Positions 46,476-54,779 of a stretch of 64,000 bases of DNA are shown here, one piece after another. The position numbers were made by a program, and so were the translations under genes. The notes below the pieces were generated by a model. The model was not told the origin of the DNA. It searched no databases and saw only the letters and a program-made list of their open reading frames with translations. Source of the stretch: Mesorhizobium loti (GTDB lineage: Bacteria > Pseudomonadota > Alphaproteobacteria > Rhizobiales > Rhizobiaceae); NCBI RefSeq assembly GCF_001510895.1, contig NZ_LPWA01000113.1, forward strand, positions 16,408 through 80,407. The letters run 5' to 3'. Position 1 is the stretch's first letter, and every line of letters starts with the position of its first letter.

Positions 46476-47363
46476 ATGTCGAAGCTCACAGCCAACTTGC
46501 TGCTCCTGCTTGCGGACGCCGCCCTCTGTCGCGAACAGGTGCGCGGCAGACTTCCTGCGTCGCCGGACCGTCAAGCCGGAAAGCGCGCCCATTCATTGCT
46601 GAGGCTGGCGACGCTCGCGGCCGTGGCGCTCTGGGGACCGACCGTGGGTGCCGCCGACGTCGATGGTGCGAGGCTGAATGTCGATGTCGCGGTCGTCTTC
46701 GCCGTCGACTTCTCCTCCTCGATCGACCCCAAGATCGCCGACATGCAGCGCGAGGGGCACGCCGCGGCGCTCACCTCACCGGAAATCATCAGGGCCATAT
46801 CGCAAAATTACCTTGGCTGCATCGGCGTGGCCTATTTCGAATGGTCGAGTCCCGGCTACACACGCACCGTGCTGCCATGGACACGCATCTGCGGACTGGA
46901 AGACGCCAAAGCGGCGGCGTCTGTGATCAGAAGCAAGGGCGACACCGGCTATATACGCCGAGGCCGGGGCGGCACATCGGTCTCGGCGGCTATCGATGTC
47001 GGCAGTCTTCTGCTCGACCGATTCCCCGGAAATGCGATGAAGAAGGTGATCGACATCTCCTCCAATGGCGAGAACAATGACGGGCTTCCCGTTCAGCCGA
47101 GCAGGCTGAACGCCATCGCCAAGGGATACACGATCAACGCGATCGCCATTCCAGCGGGCGGCGAGGATCCCAAGCAACCGCTGGCGTCCTATTTTGCCAG
47201 GTCCGTCATCGGCGGCTCCCAAGCCTTCGTGATGACGCCGAAGGGGCCGCACGATTACGTCGCTGCCCTTCGCCGCAAGCTGGTGACCGAAGTGAGCATG
47301 AACGTCGACGGTCCGGCAGCAGACGCAGCAGCGTTGCTCGCGCCGGCTGCAGGAATTCAATAG
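46476..47363 (+). CDS. DUF1194 protein with von Willebrand A domain
   Basis: The 295-residue protein (ATG 46476; TTG 46431 and ATG 46449 are alternatives) has a hydrophobic export segment (LLRLATLAAVALWGPTVGAAD) and then one vWA domain with the MIDAS motif VFAVDFSSSID, the Thr of the RGGTSVSAAID loop and the ISSNGENNDG strand. DUF1194 proteins are predicted to be periplasmic metal-dependent adhesion modules with no known function. It has its own copy of the promoter element found before the sensor-MFS operon, so it likely belongs to the same regulon. Confidence 0.85.
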   Translation: MSKLTANLLLLLADAALCREQVRGRLPASPDRQAGKRAHSLLRLATLAAVALWGPTVGAADVDGARLNVDVAVVFAVDFSSSIDPKIADMQREGHAAALTSPEIIRAISQNYLGCIGVAYFEWSSPGYTRTVLPWTRICGLEDAKAAASVIRSKGDTGYIRRGRGGTSVSAAIDVGSLLLDRFPGNAMKKVIDISSNGENNDGLPVQPSRLNAIAKGYTINAIAIPAGGEDPKQPLASYFARSVIGGSQAFVMTPKGPHDYVAALRRKLVTEVSMNVDGPAADAAALLAPAAGIQ

Positions 47364-47408
47364 ATGGCGCGCTGCATCGCGCCAGATGCGGACGCAGCGC
47401 CGGCCGCC

Positions 47409-49372
47409 TCACTCCTCCCTTAGCCAGACCAGCATCTCGCCGGGATCGCGATTGTCCCAGGCAAAATAGGGAATCGCCTTGAGCTTCGTTTCTTCGATCT
47501 CCGGCGGCTCGGGGCGGTAAAGATCGCTGCCCCAGTTTTCCGTCTCGGCCCTGTTGGCGATGGCCGAGAGGGTGACGATGCCGCCGAGCAGGTTCGGTTC
47601 GGGATGCGCCTCGAGCTTCGCCTCACGCGGCAAGGCGATGCGGTGCAGTCCACCGCCATTGTCGGTTTCCTCGACGCAGTAGATCAGCGGGCCGCGCGCC
47701 AGCGCGACGCGGCCGATGTCCTGGCGCACCTGCGGGTTAGCGAAAAGCCTCGACATCGACATTTCGAGGTCGAGCTCGACCCGGTCGCCCTGGCGCCATT
47801 CGCGCCGGATCGCGGCGTAACCATCGACGGTCGCCGTATCGAGGTCTACCATCTTGCCGTTCACCCGCAGCGCCGCCTGGCGGCACCAGGCAGGCACGCG
47901 CAGGTGAAGCGTGAACGCAATCGGCCCATCGGCCTCGATCGCGATCGCGACCGCGCCGTCCCACGGATAATTGCTGGTCTGGACGAGGCTGAGCGGCCGT
48001 CCGGCGATCTCGAAGCGCGCGGTCGAATCGCCGTAGAGATGGACGGCCAGCGCATCGTCGGCGAGGCCGTAGAAATAGCTGCCGATGGAGGCCACCATGC
48101 GGCCGATATTGGGCGGACAGCATGGGCAGCGGTGCCATTTCCAGCGGTGGTGGCCGCCGCGGCTCTCCAGCGGGTTCTCGTAGAAGAACAGCGAGCCGTC
48201 GAGCGACAGACCGGAGATCGAGCCGTTGTATAAAGCTCGTTCCATCATGTCGGCGTAGCGGGCGTTCGGACCCATGCCGAGCATGCGGCTCGCCCAGAAC
48301 ACCAGGCCGACGGAGGCGCAGGTCTCGGCATAGGCGGTTTCGTTGGGCAGGTCGTAGTCGTTGGTGAAGCCTCATTGTCGGCGGACGGACCGAGACCGCC
48401 GGTGACGTAGAGGCTCTTCGTCGTGAGGTCGTCCCACAGCCGCTCGAGCGCCACTTTGAGCGTGTCGTCGCCATATTCGGTCGCGATGTCGGCCATGCCG
48501 GAATAGAGATACATCGCCCTGACCGCGTGGCCGACGACCTTGTCCTGCTCGCGCACCGGCTTGTGCGACTGGTTGTATTCGTAGGTCTTGAAGTGGAAAT
48601 CCTTCGGGTCGGCGCCGCGCGCCAGCGCCTCCTCGTCGAAATAGTGCGGCTCAAGGCCACGCTGGTCGATGAAGTATTTTGCCAGCTCCATATATTTTTC
48701 GTTGCCGGTGGCACGGGCGAGCCTGACCAGCGCCAGCTCGATCTCCTCATGGCCGCAATAGCCCTTCCGCTTGCCGGGCTCGGGGCCGAAGGTGTCGGCG
48801 ATGTGGTCGGCATAGCGGCTCATGATGTCGAGCAGCTTGCGTTTTCCCGTCGCCTGAAAGTAAGCGACCGCGCCCTCGATCAGGTGGCCGGCACAGTAGA
48901 GCTCATGGCAGTCGCGCAGATTGGTCCAGCGCAGGCCGGGCTGGATGCGTTGGTACCAGCTGGAGAGATAGCCGTCCTCCTGCTGCAGCTTGCCGTACAT
49001 GTCGATGACGGCGTCGATCTTCTTTTCGAGATCGGGATTGCGGCGCCGGTAGAGCGAATAGGCGGCTGTCTCGATCGTCTTGCCCCAGTCGGAATCCCAG
49101 AACATCTGCGTCGTCACGGTGCGCGCGGTAAAACCGTCGCTGACATGGAAGGGGATGACGACACGCGGCGACGGCCGATCCGGATCGATCTGCTCCAGCA
49201 TGCGCGCCTCGACGCAGCGATCGTAGAGGATGCCGGCGGTCTTGGCGGCAACCGCGTCGACACGATCGCCCCAGAAGCCGCGGACATCGACCTGCGGCAC
49301 AGGCAACGGCCGGAAGGCGAGCTTCGCGGATGTCTCCGCCTTGGTTGAGGCGGCGGGCTGCGATGCGGTCAT
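47409..49372 (-). CDS. Glycoside hydrolase family 127 (beta-L-arabinofuranosidase-like; frameshifted)
   Basis: The corrected length is 654 residues. GH127/DUF1680 enzymes release beta-L-arabinofuranose using a cysteine nucleophile and zinc. The catalytic cluster is present once the frame is repaired: the Glu and Cys of YAETCASVG and the cysteine pair of RCPCCPPN. One G is missing near 48370 (GAGGCTTC for GAGGGCTTC), rejoining NEGFTNDYDLPNETAYAE. No signal peptide is seen, so hydrolysis is cytoplasmic after uptake. GGAG precedes ATG 49372. It is the last gene of the LacI-SBP-permease operon, pointing to arabinose-containing oligosaccharides from plants. Confidence 0.9.
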
Positions 49373-49390
49373 AACGTCACTCCATTCTGA

Positions 49391-50248
49391 TTATTTGACG
49401 GCCCCGGCCATGAGGCCGCGGATGTAGAAGCGCTGCAGCGCCAGGAAGAGGATCAGGCAGGGCACCATCATCACCGTGACGCCCGCCTGCACCGCGCCCC
49501 AGTCGATGGCGCCGAAGCGGCCGGACTGAAGCGCCGTCATCATCACCGGCAGGGTGAATTTGGACTGATCGGTCATCAGCACGAGTGCCGCCAGGAACTC
49601 GTTCCAGGCGCCGAGGAAGGCGAACAGCGCGATGGTGACCACGCCCGGCCAGACCAGCGGCAGCATCACCTTGACCAGCATGGTGACGTTGTTGGCGCCG
49701 TCCATGCGCGCCGCCTCCTCGATCTCGCGCGGCACGGCGTCGAAGGCGTTGCGCATCATGAAGATCGAGAAGGGCAGCTGCAGCGTGACGTAGACGCAGA
49801 CTAGGCCCGTCAGCGTGTTGTGGAGACCCAGCCTCGTCAGCACCAGGAAGATCGGCGTCAGGATCGACTGGAACGGGATCATGATCGTCGACAGGATGAG
49901 GACGAAGAAGAAGTCCCTGAACGGGAAGCGGAAGCGCGAGAAGCCGTAGCCGGCGAGCACGCTGACCAGTACGGAGAGCAACACCGTCATCGCCGAGACG
50001 TAGATGCTGTTCTGCGCCGAAACCCAGAGCCCGTCGCCGAACGTGTTCAGCGTCTCATAATTCTCGACCGAGAAGCCGGTGGTCGGCCACGGCGGCAGCG
50101 GCGGCTGGCGCGCTTCCTGCGCCGGCTTGAAGGTGGAGAGCACCGTCCACACGATCGGCGCCAGGAACAGCACCGAGGCGATCATGCCGGTGGAATGCCT
50201 GGCGAGGCTGAAGGCCGCCTTGCGGTTCTGCGACATCGCCTCGGCCAT
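49391..50248 (-). CDS. Sugar ABC transporter permease (CUT1, MalG-type)
   Basis: The 285-residue protein has six helices. The EAA loop that contacts the ATPase reads EIEEAARMDGANNVTMLVKVMLP, typical of carbohydrate uptake class 1. The start overlaps the stop of the upstream permease (ATGA). The C-terminus GLMAGAVK is normal for MalG-like subunits. It pairs with the MalF-type permease and binding protein upstream. No ATPase gene lies in the operon, so a shared MsmK/UgpC-type ATPase from elsewhere is probably used. Confidence 0.92.
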   Translation of the reverse strand: MAEAMSQNRKAAFSLARHSTGMIASVLFLAPIVWTVLSTFKPAQEARQPPLPPWPTTGFSVENYETLNTFGDGLWVSAQNSIYVSAMTVLLSVLVSVLAGYGFSRFRFPFRDFFFVLILSTIMIPFQSILTPIFLVLTRLGLHNTLTGLVCVYVTLQLPFSIFMMRNAFDAVPREIEEAARMDGANNVTMLVKVMLPLVWPGVVTIALFAFLGAWNEFLAALVLMTDQSKFTLPVMMTALQSGRFGAIDWGAVQAGVTVMMVPCLILFLALQRFYIRGLMAGAVK

Positions 50249-51173
50249 CAGTCGAGCCCCTCGGGCTTGCGCAGCAGCCAGAGCTGGATGAGGCTGAGCG
50301 CCACCAGGATGACCAGGAGCACCATGGAAAGTGCGGCGCCGTAGCCCAGCTTGAACGACACGAAGGACTGGTTGAAGATCCAGTAGACCGCCGTCAGCGT
50401 CTGGTTGCGCGGGCCGCCGCGCAGGATGATGTAGAACTGGTCGAAGGCAAGGATCGAGCCGGCGACCGACAGGATCAGCGCCAGCGCCAGCGTGCGGCGC
50501 ATCAGCGGCAGGGTGATCGCCCTGAATCTGGCGAACGGCCCTGCCCCGTCGATGACGGCCGCCTCCTGCAGGTCCTGCGGGATCGACTGCAGGCCGGTCA
50601 TCAGGATGATCATGGTGAAGCCGGCGACCTTCCAGACCACCATGGCGATGATCGACCAGAAGGCCGGCTGGAAGGTGGCGAGCAGATTGACCTTCTTCTC
50701 GGTCAGGCCGAGGTCGAAGGCGGCCGGGCTGAACAGGCCGGAATCGACGTTCAACAGCCATGACCAGAGCAGGCTCGCCGAGGCGAAGCCCACCACCGCC
50801 GGCATGAAGAAGGCGGTGCGGTAGAGATTGGTGAGCGGGCGCGGCCTTTCGATGAAGATCGCCAGCGGAAAGGCGACGGCGAAGATCGCGATGGTGACGA
50901 TCACCGTGTAGTAGAAGGTGAATTTGAGCGCGTTCCAGAAGCGGGTGTCGCGCAGGATGGCAAAGTAGTTGTCGAGGCCAATGAAGGTGTGATCGCCCAT
51001 CAGCGGCCAGTTGTTGAGCGACATCCACGCCTCATGCCGAGCGGAATGACGAAGAAGACGACAACGAAGGCGACGGCCGGCAGGACATAAAGCAGGCCCA
51101 CCCATTGCCGGCGGCTGACGCCGAGGCGTGCTCGGGCGCGGGCGGGCACGGAGGTTGCGGTGATGGCGGTCAT
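50248..51173 (-). CDS. Sugar ABC transporter permease (CUT1, MalF-type; frameshifted)
   Basis: The corrected length is 308 residues. The EAA loop reads DLQEAAVIDGAGPFARFRAITLP. The first helix is in another frame: ATG 51173 opens MTAITATSVPARARARLGVS and LLYVLPAVAFVVVFFVIPLG, and a missing base near 51033 breaks it before AWMSLNNWPLMGDHTF. Restored, this gives the standard MalF-like layout with six helices. The 176-base gap to the binding-protein gene holds a large inverted repeat. Confidence 0.9.
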
Positions 51174-51201
51174 GGCCGCTCTTCCGTTGGCGCGGCGTCC
51201 C

Positions 51202-51339
51202 CCTCCCCCTTGAGGGGAGGGTCCGGCCGCAGGCCGGGGGTGGGGTCCTCCGCGACGCGCGCCGACGGGGAGATAGCGTCGAGCACTTCGCGAGCGACCC
51301 CACCCGGACCTGCGGTCCGACCTCCCCTCAAGGGGGAGG
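51202..51339. repeat. Large inverted repeat between permease and binding-protein genes
   Basis: A left arm at 51202-51247 and a right arm at 51296-51339 are nearly complementary (CCTCCCCCTTGAGGGGAGG on each side, then CCGCAGG and TGGGGTC) around a 48-base loop. Each arm also holds its own small palindrome (CCCCTTGAGGGG). RNA of this region would form a long hairpin inside the operon. Such stems often set lower expression of permeases than of binding protein. The element looks like a dispersed rhizobial repeat. Confidence 0.85.
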
Positions 51340-51350
51340 TGGAGTCGGCG

Positions 51351-52613
51351 CTACTTCTGCGGCGCCTGGTCGATGATCGACTGCATCGTCTCCTGCGCGT
51401 TCGAGATGGCGCCGTCGACATCGTCGCCGAAGAACACCTCGTTGACCATCTGCGTCCACGGCCCGTTGGCGGAGTTGATCAGGTCGTTGAACACCACCGT
51501 ATAGGGGGTCTTGCCCTTGGCCATCGCCTCGGCCGCCACCTGGTAGCGCGGATCGAGATCTTTCAGCGCGTCCTTGGCGATGTCGCCGCGCACTGGCAGG
51601 CTGCCATATTTGGCGAGGATCGTCTGGCCCTCGAGCGAGTAGGCGAAGTCCAGGAACTCCTTCACCACGTCGATCTTCTTGGTGCCCTTGGTGACGACGA
51701 AATTGTCGCCGCCGGCGAAGGACGACCAGCCGCCGTCCTTGCCGGGCAGGAAGGTGATGCCATAGTCGATGTCCGGATATTGGGTGTTGAGCGCGCCGAT
51801 GGCGAAGGCGCCGGACGGCGAGATACCGATCTTGCCGCCGGCGAAGGCGGCGAAGAAGTTGGCGCCAGTGTCGGTCTGCGCGCCTTCAGGCACCAAACCC
51901 TTCTTCACTATCGAGCGGTAGAGGTCGATCGCGCCGCGCAGCTGCGGGCTGTCCAGCGTCGCCTTCGAGCCGTCCTCGGAGAGGATATCGCCGCCCGAGG
52001 CCCAGATCAGCGGCGTGAAGGTGAAGATGTTGCAGCCGCCGCAATTGCCGGAGAAATAGAAGCCCTTGATGTCGCCGCCGAGCGCGTTGACCTTCTCGGC
52101 GTCGGCCTCGATCTCGGCCCAGTTCTTCGGCCCTTTTTCCGGATCGAGCCCGGCCTGCTTGAACAGCTTCTTGTTCCAGATCAGCACCGAAGAATCGGCC
52201 GAGAACGGCAGGCCGTAGACGCGGCCCTTGTAGGTGCCGGTCTTCACATGCGCCGGCGACAGGCTGGAAAAATAGGGCAAGGATTTCGCCCAGTCGGTGA
52301 TGTCCTCGAGCTGGCCGGCGGCGGCGAAGGACGGCGTGTAGATCAGGTCGAGCGACAGCGCATCCGGCGCGGTGCCGCCGGCGGCGGCGGCGCCATATTT
52401 CGGAATGATCTCGGCGTTCGGGATGATGTCGAGCTTGATCTGGTCCTTATGCGCCTTGTTGAAGGCATCGACGATGCGCGGCATGAAGTTCGAGCCGTCG
52501 GCGCGCACCCAGATGTTGGCGGTCTCGGCGGACGCGGCCTGCAGGCCGCCGCCGATCACGGCCGCGGCTAAAGCCAGCTTGGCAAACATGGTTTTCAAGG
52601 TATTCCTCCTCAT
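51351..52613 (-). CDS. Sugar ABC transporter substrate-binding protein (SBP family 1)
   Basis: The 420-residue receptor has an N-terminal signal (MFAKLALAAAVIGGGLQAASA) and then the family 1 fold with IWVRADGSNFMPRIVDAFN, a tryptophan-rich sugar-binding region and SPSGAFAIGAL. Two good ribosome-binding sites exist: GGAGGA before ATG 52613 and AGGAGG before an in-frame TTG 15 bases later, so either start may be used. It is the first transport gene after the LacI regulator and precedes two permeases and GH127. It likely binds arabinose-containing oligosaccharides. Confidence 0.92.
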   Translation of the reverse strand: MRRNTLKTMFAKLALAAAVIGGGLQAASAETANIWVRADGSNFMPRIVDAFNKAHKDQIKLDIIPNAEIIPKYGAAAAGGTAPDALSLDLIYTPSFAAAGQLEDITDWAKSLPYFSSLSPAHVKTGTYKGRVYGLPFSADSSVLIWNKKLFKQAGLDPEKGPKNWAEIEADAEKVNALGGDIKGFYFSGNCGGCNIFTFTPLIWASGGDILSEDGSKATLDSPQLRGAIDLYRSIVKKGLVPEGAQTDTGANFFAAFAGGKIGISPSGAFAIGALNTQYPDIDYGITFLPGKDGGWSSFAGGDNFVVTKGTKKIDVVKEFLDFAYSLEGQTILAKYGSLPVRGDIAKDALKDLDPRYQVAAEAMAKGKTPYTVVFNDLINSANGPWTQMVNEVFFGDDVDGAISNAQETMQSIIDQAPQK

Positions 52614-52677
52614 GGTTCTCCTCCCAGTTTGGTCGTGCCACCCGCGGGGGTCGGACGCGCGACGACCTTTTCACTTG

Positions 52678-52726
52678 ATGCATGTCGTTGTCCCAAAACC
52701 GCTGAACACTTTTGGGCGACATGCAT
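52678..52726. repeat. Palindromic intergenic element (variant c)
   Basis: Perfect 10-bp inverted termini ATGCATGTCG and CGACATGCAT enclose CCCAAAACCGCTGAACACTTTTGGG. The interior matches the elements at 2514-2617 (CCGAAAACCGCTGCGCACTTTTCGG) with compensating changes in the stem bases. It lies between the lacI-type gene and the binding-protein gene. Confidence 0.8.
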
Positions 52727-52732
52727 TGCTCC

Positions 52733-53779
52733 TCAACCGCCCGGCGGACGGCCGCATGACTGACGCACCACCAGCCGGCACGGCAGTTTCCTGATGCCCG
52801 GCGCGGCCGGCTGGCCGCCCACGAGCGAAAGCAAAGCGAGCCCGGCCTCGCGGCCGAGCGTCGAAAGATTCATGTCGACCGAAGTGAGCGGCGGGCGCGT
52901 CGCCTCGGCCACGATCTCCCAATTGTCGAAGCCGATGACGCCGACATCGTCGGGCACGCGGATGCCGCGCTCGCGCAGCGCATCGATGACGCCGCGGGCG
53001 ATCTGGTCGTTGCCGCAGAAGACCGCGTCCGGCCACCCTTCCCTGCCCGCCTTGCCGAACAGTTTTGCCACTGCATCGTGGCCCCAGGCTTCCGACCAGG
53101 CACCAAGCAGCGGCTCGCCGACCGGCAGGCCGTTCTCCTCGAGAACATCGCGGTATGCTTGCGCCCGCGCGTGCACCACCGCGAAGCTCGCCGGGCCGCT
53201 GACATGGGCGATGCGCCGGCGCCCGAGCCGGCAGAAATGCTCGACCGCCAGCCGCGCGCCGCCGGCATCGTCGGAGACGAGGCCGACCGCGCCGGGGTCG
53301 GGCTGGGTGAAGGCGTAGACGACGGGCACACGCAAATTGGAAAGGTCGACCGGCAGATGGCGGTCGATGCGTTTGCCGGTGGCGATGATGCCGTCGACGC
53401 GCTTGTCGAGCATGGCCTCGACATGCAGCTGGCCGAGCCGCGTGTCGTCCTCGACATTGCACAGGAACACCGACACGCCATTGTCGACCAATGCATCCGA
53501 GACGCCGGCCATCAGCGGCAGCGAGAAGCGGCCATAGGTATCGTTGGTGAGCAGCCCGACGGTGAAGGAGCGCTTGCGAAGCAGGCTCTGCGCCAGGCTG
53601 TTCGGCCGGAAACCGAGCCGCTGCGCCGTCTCGCGGATGCGCTCGCGCGTCTCAGCCGTCATGCGCCCCTGCCCGTTCAGCGCTTTTGAGGCAGTCGCCA
53701 CGCTGACGCCAGCAGCGGCCGCCACCTCGCGAAGGGTGACGGGCGGCTTGGCGGAGATTGGCGAGGCGTCAGAAGACAC
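52733..53779 (-). CDS. LacI-family transcriptional regulator
   Basis: The product is 348 residues from GTG 53779, which has AAGGA 11 bases upstream. A longer frame (to 53836) would contain one of the operators and is rejected. The helix-turn-helix reads TLREVAAAAGVSVATASKALNGQG, and the periplasmic-binding-like effector domain follows with TVGLLTNDTYGRFSLPLM and FDNWEIVAEATRPPLTSVD. Two identical 18-bp sites lie directly upstream, so it is probably autoregulated and represses the whole operon (binding protein, two permeases, GH127) until an oligosaccharide or sugar inducer binds. Confidence 0.92.
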   Translation of the reverse strand: MSSDASPISAKPPVTLREVAAAAGVSVATASKALNGQGRMTAETRERIRETAQRLGFRPNSLAQSLLRKRSFTVGLLTNDTYGRFSLPLMAGVSDALVDNGVSVFLCNVEDDTRLGQLHVEAMLDKRVDGIIATGKRIDRHLPVDLSNLRVPVVYAFTQPDPGAVGLVSDDAGGARLAVEHFCRLGRRRIAHVSGPASFAVVHARAQAYRDVLEENGLPVGEPLLGAWSEAWGHDAVAKLFGKAGREGWPDAVFCGNDQIARGVIDALRERGIRVPDDVGVIGFDNWEIVAEATRPPLTSVDMNLSTLGREAGLALLSLVGGQPAAPGIRKLPCRLVVRQSCGRPPGG

Positions 53780-53796
53780 GCGCGGCGAATCCTTAG

Positions 53797-53882
53797 TTGG
53801 GAAAAGGTTTTCTCTAATCGCCCTGCGCGGTGACAATGGGTGAGGTCAGCGGGCGCGGAGCGATTTGGGAAAAGGTTTTCTC
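53797..53882. promoter_or_regulatory. Twin LacI-type operators
   Basis: TTGGGAAAAGGTTTTCTC occurs twice, at 53797-53814 and 53865-53882. The core GAAAAGGTTTTC has inverted GAAAA/TTTTC arms. The two copies are 68 bases apart (about 6.5 helical turns). Both lie immediately upstream of the LacI-family gene, a layout suited to looping repression. Confidence 0.85.
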
Positions 53883-53958
53883 AAGAGGAGATTAGGGGAA
53901 GGTGGGGAGGTTGGCAAGGGGGATACGATTGTGGCGAGCCGTAAGGGAAGCCCCAGCA

Positions 53959-54585
53959 TCATCCCATGAACATCGCCTTGGCTAATTCGGTCAGTTCGGC
54001 ATCCTCATCACCTCCGCGATATGCAACGACACCGCTCAAAGACTTCGCCTTGCAATCTATGACTAGGTGAAGGCCGACGGTATACTCGTATTCACCTGCC
54101 ATCGTCATGCCTCGCAACTTCTCAACGTCGAGTTTTATATCGTTGTTTCCACGCTTCTTCACCTCGATTACTGCGCAATTATAATCGGTCTGCCGTCGAT
54201 GAACGATGATGTCCGGGTAAATGGTGATCGCATTAGTGTCGTCTAGAGGAGCCTCCCCCTCAGGTTTCGGTAGACTCTTCACTTTGTCGCGGAGCCGATT
54301 GTACTCACAGTCGACATGCCAATCTTTGAAATAGGGACCGATGTAAACGGCTAAGCGATGCGTCAAGCTGCGTTCGTTGACACCGACCTCAAGAAGATCA
54401 GCCTCACCCCTTAGAAATTCCTTCGCGGCTTTGGCCAAGCGAGAAAGAGTGTCCTGCGGTACAGGCATGTCCTTCGGACGCGAAGGATCTTCGTAGTGCT
54501 CAAAGTCGCTTTGCAAGGCGCCCTCCCAACATCCCCTTACCGTGTATCCTCTTAGCAGAACAGCATGCGCCCCTTCAAACCCCAT
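53959..54585 (-). CDS. Predicted PD-(D/E)XK nuclease-like protein
   Basis: The 208-residue protein has the order NERSLTHRLAVYIGPYF, DCEYNR, then IYPDIIVHRR followed by CAVIEVKKRG. This is the PD...(E)xK arrangement of restriction-endonuclease folds: Asp in PDII, Glu and Lys in IEVKK. The family is common in mobile and defence regions. It is divergent from the type IIL restriction enzyme, with 194 bases of AT-rich DNA between. The gene is more AT-rich than the chromosome on either side, suggesting transfer. Activity is inferred from motif only. Confidence 0.7.
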   Translation of the reverse strand: MGFEGAHAVLLRGYTVRGCWEGALQSDFEHYEDPSRPKDMPVPQDTLSRLAKAAKEFLRGEADLLEVGVNERSLTHRLAVYIGPYFKDWHVDCEYNRLRDKVKSLPKPEGEAPLDDTNAITIYPDIIVHRRQTDYNCAVIEVKKRGNNDIKLDVEKLRGMTMAGEYEYTVGLHLVIDCKAKSLSGVVAYRGGDEDAELTELAKAMFMG

Positions 54586-54779
54586 TGATCAATCTCAATT
54601 CAACATTGATGAGCCTACTCGAATAATCCTGCGTCCAAATTTCCAAGTGGCGAGTCAAGCCGCGAGCCATAACTGGCAGATTCACCTTATCTTCTTCAGT
54701 CAGTTGACTCTTTTTACAATAAATTTAATTGTTAAGGCGCCAACCTGAAAGCAAGCAGTGGGTTGAGGGGAGTTGCGTC

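Noticed and set aside
49391..51028. Single fused permease of 545 residues
   Set aside because: The open frame joins the real MalG-type gene to an out-of-frame reading of the MalF-type gene; the true genes overlap by ATGA at 50248.
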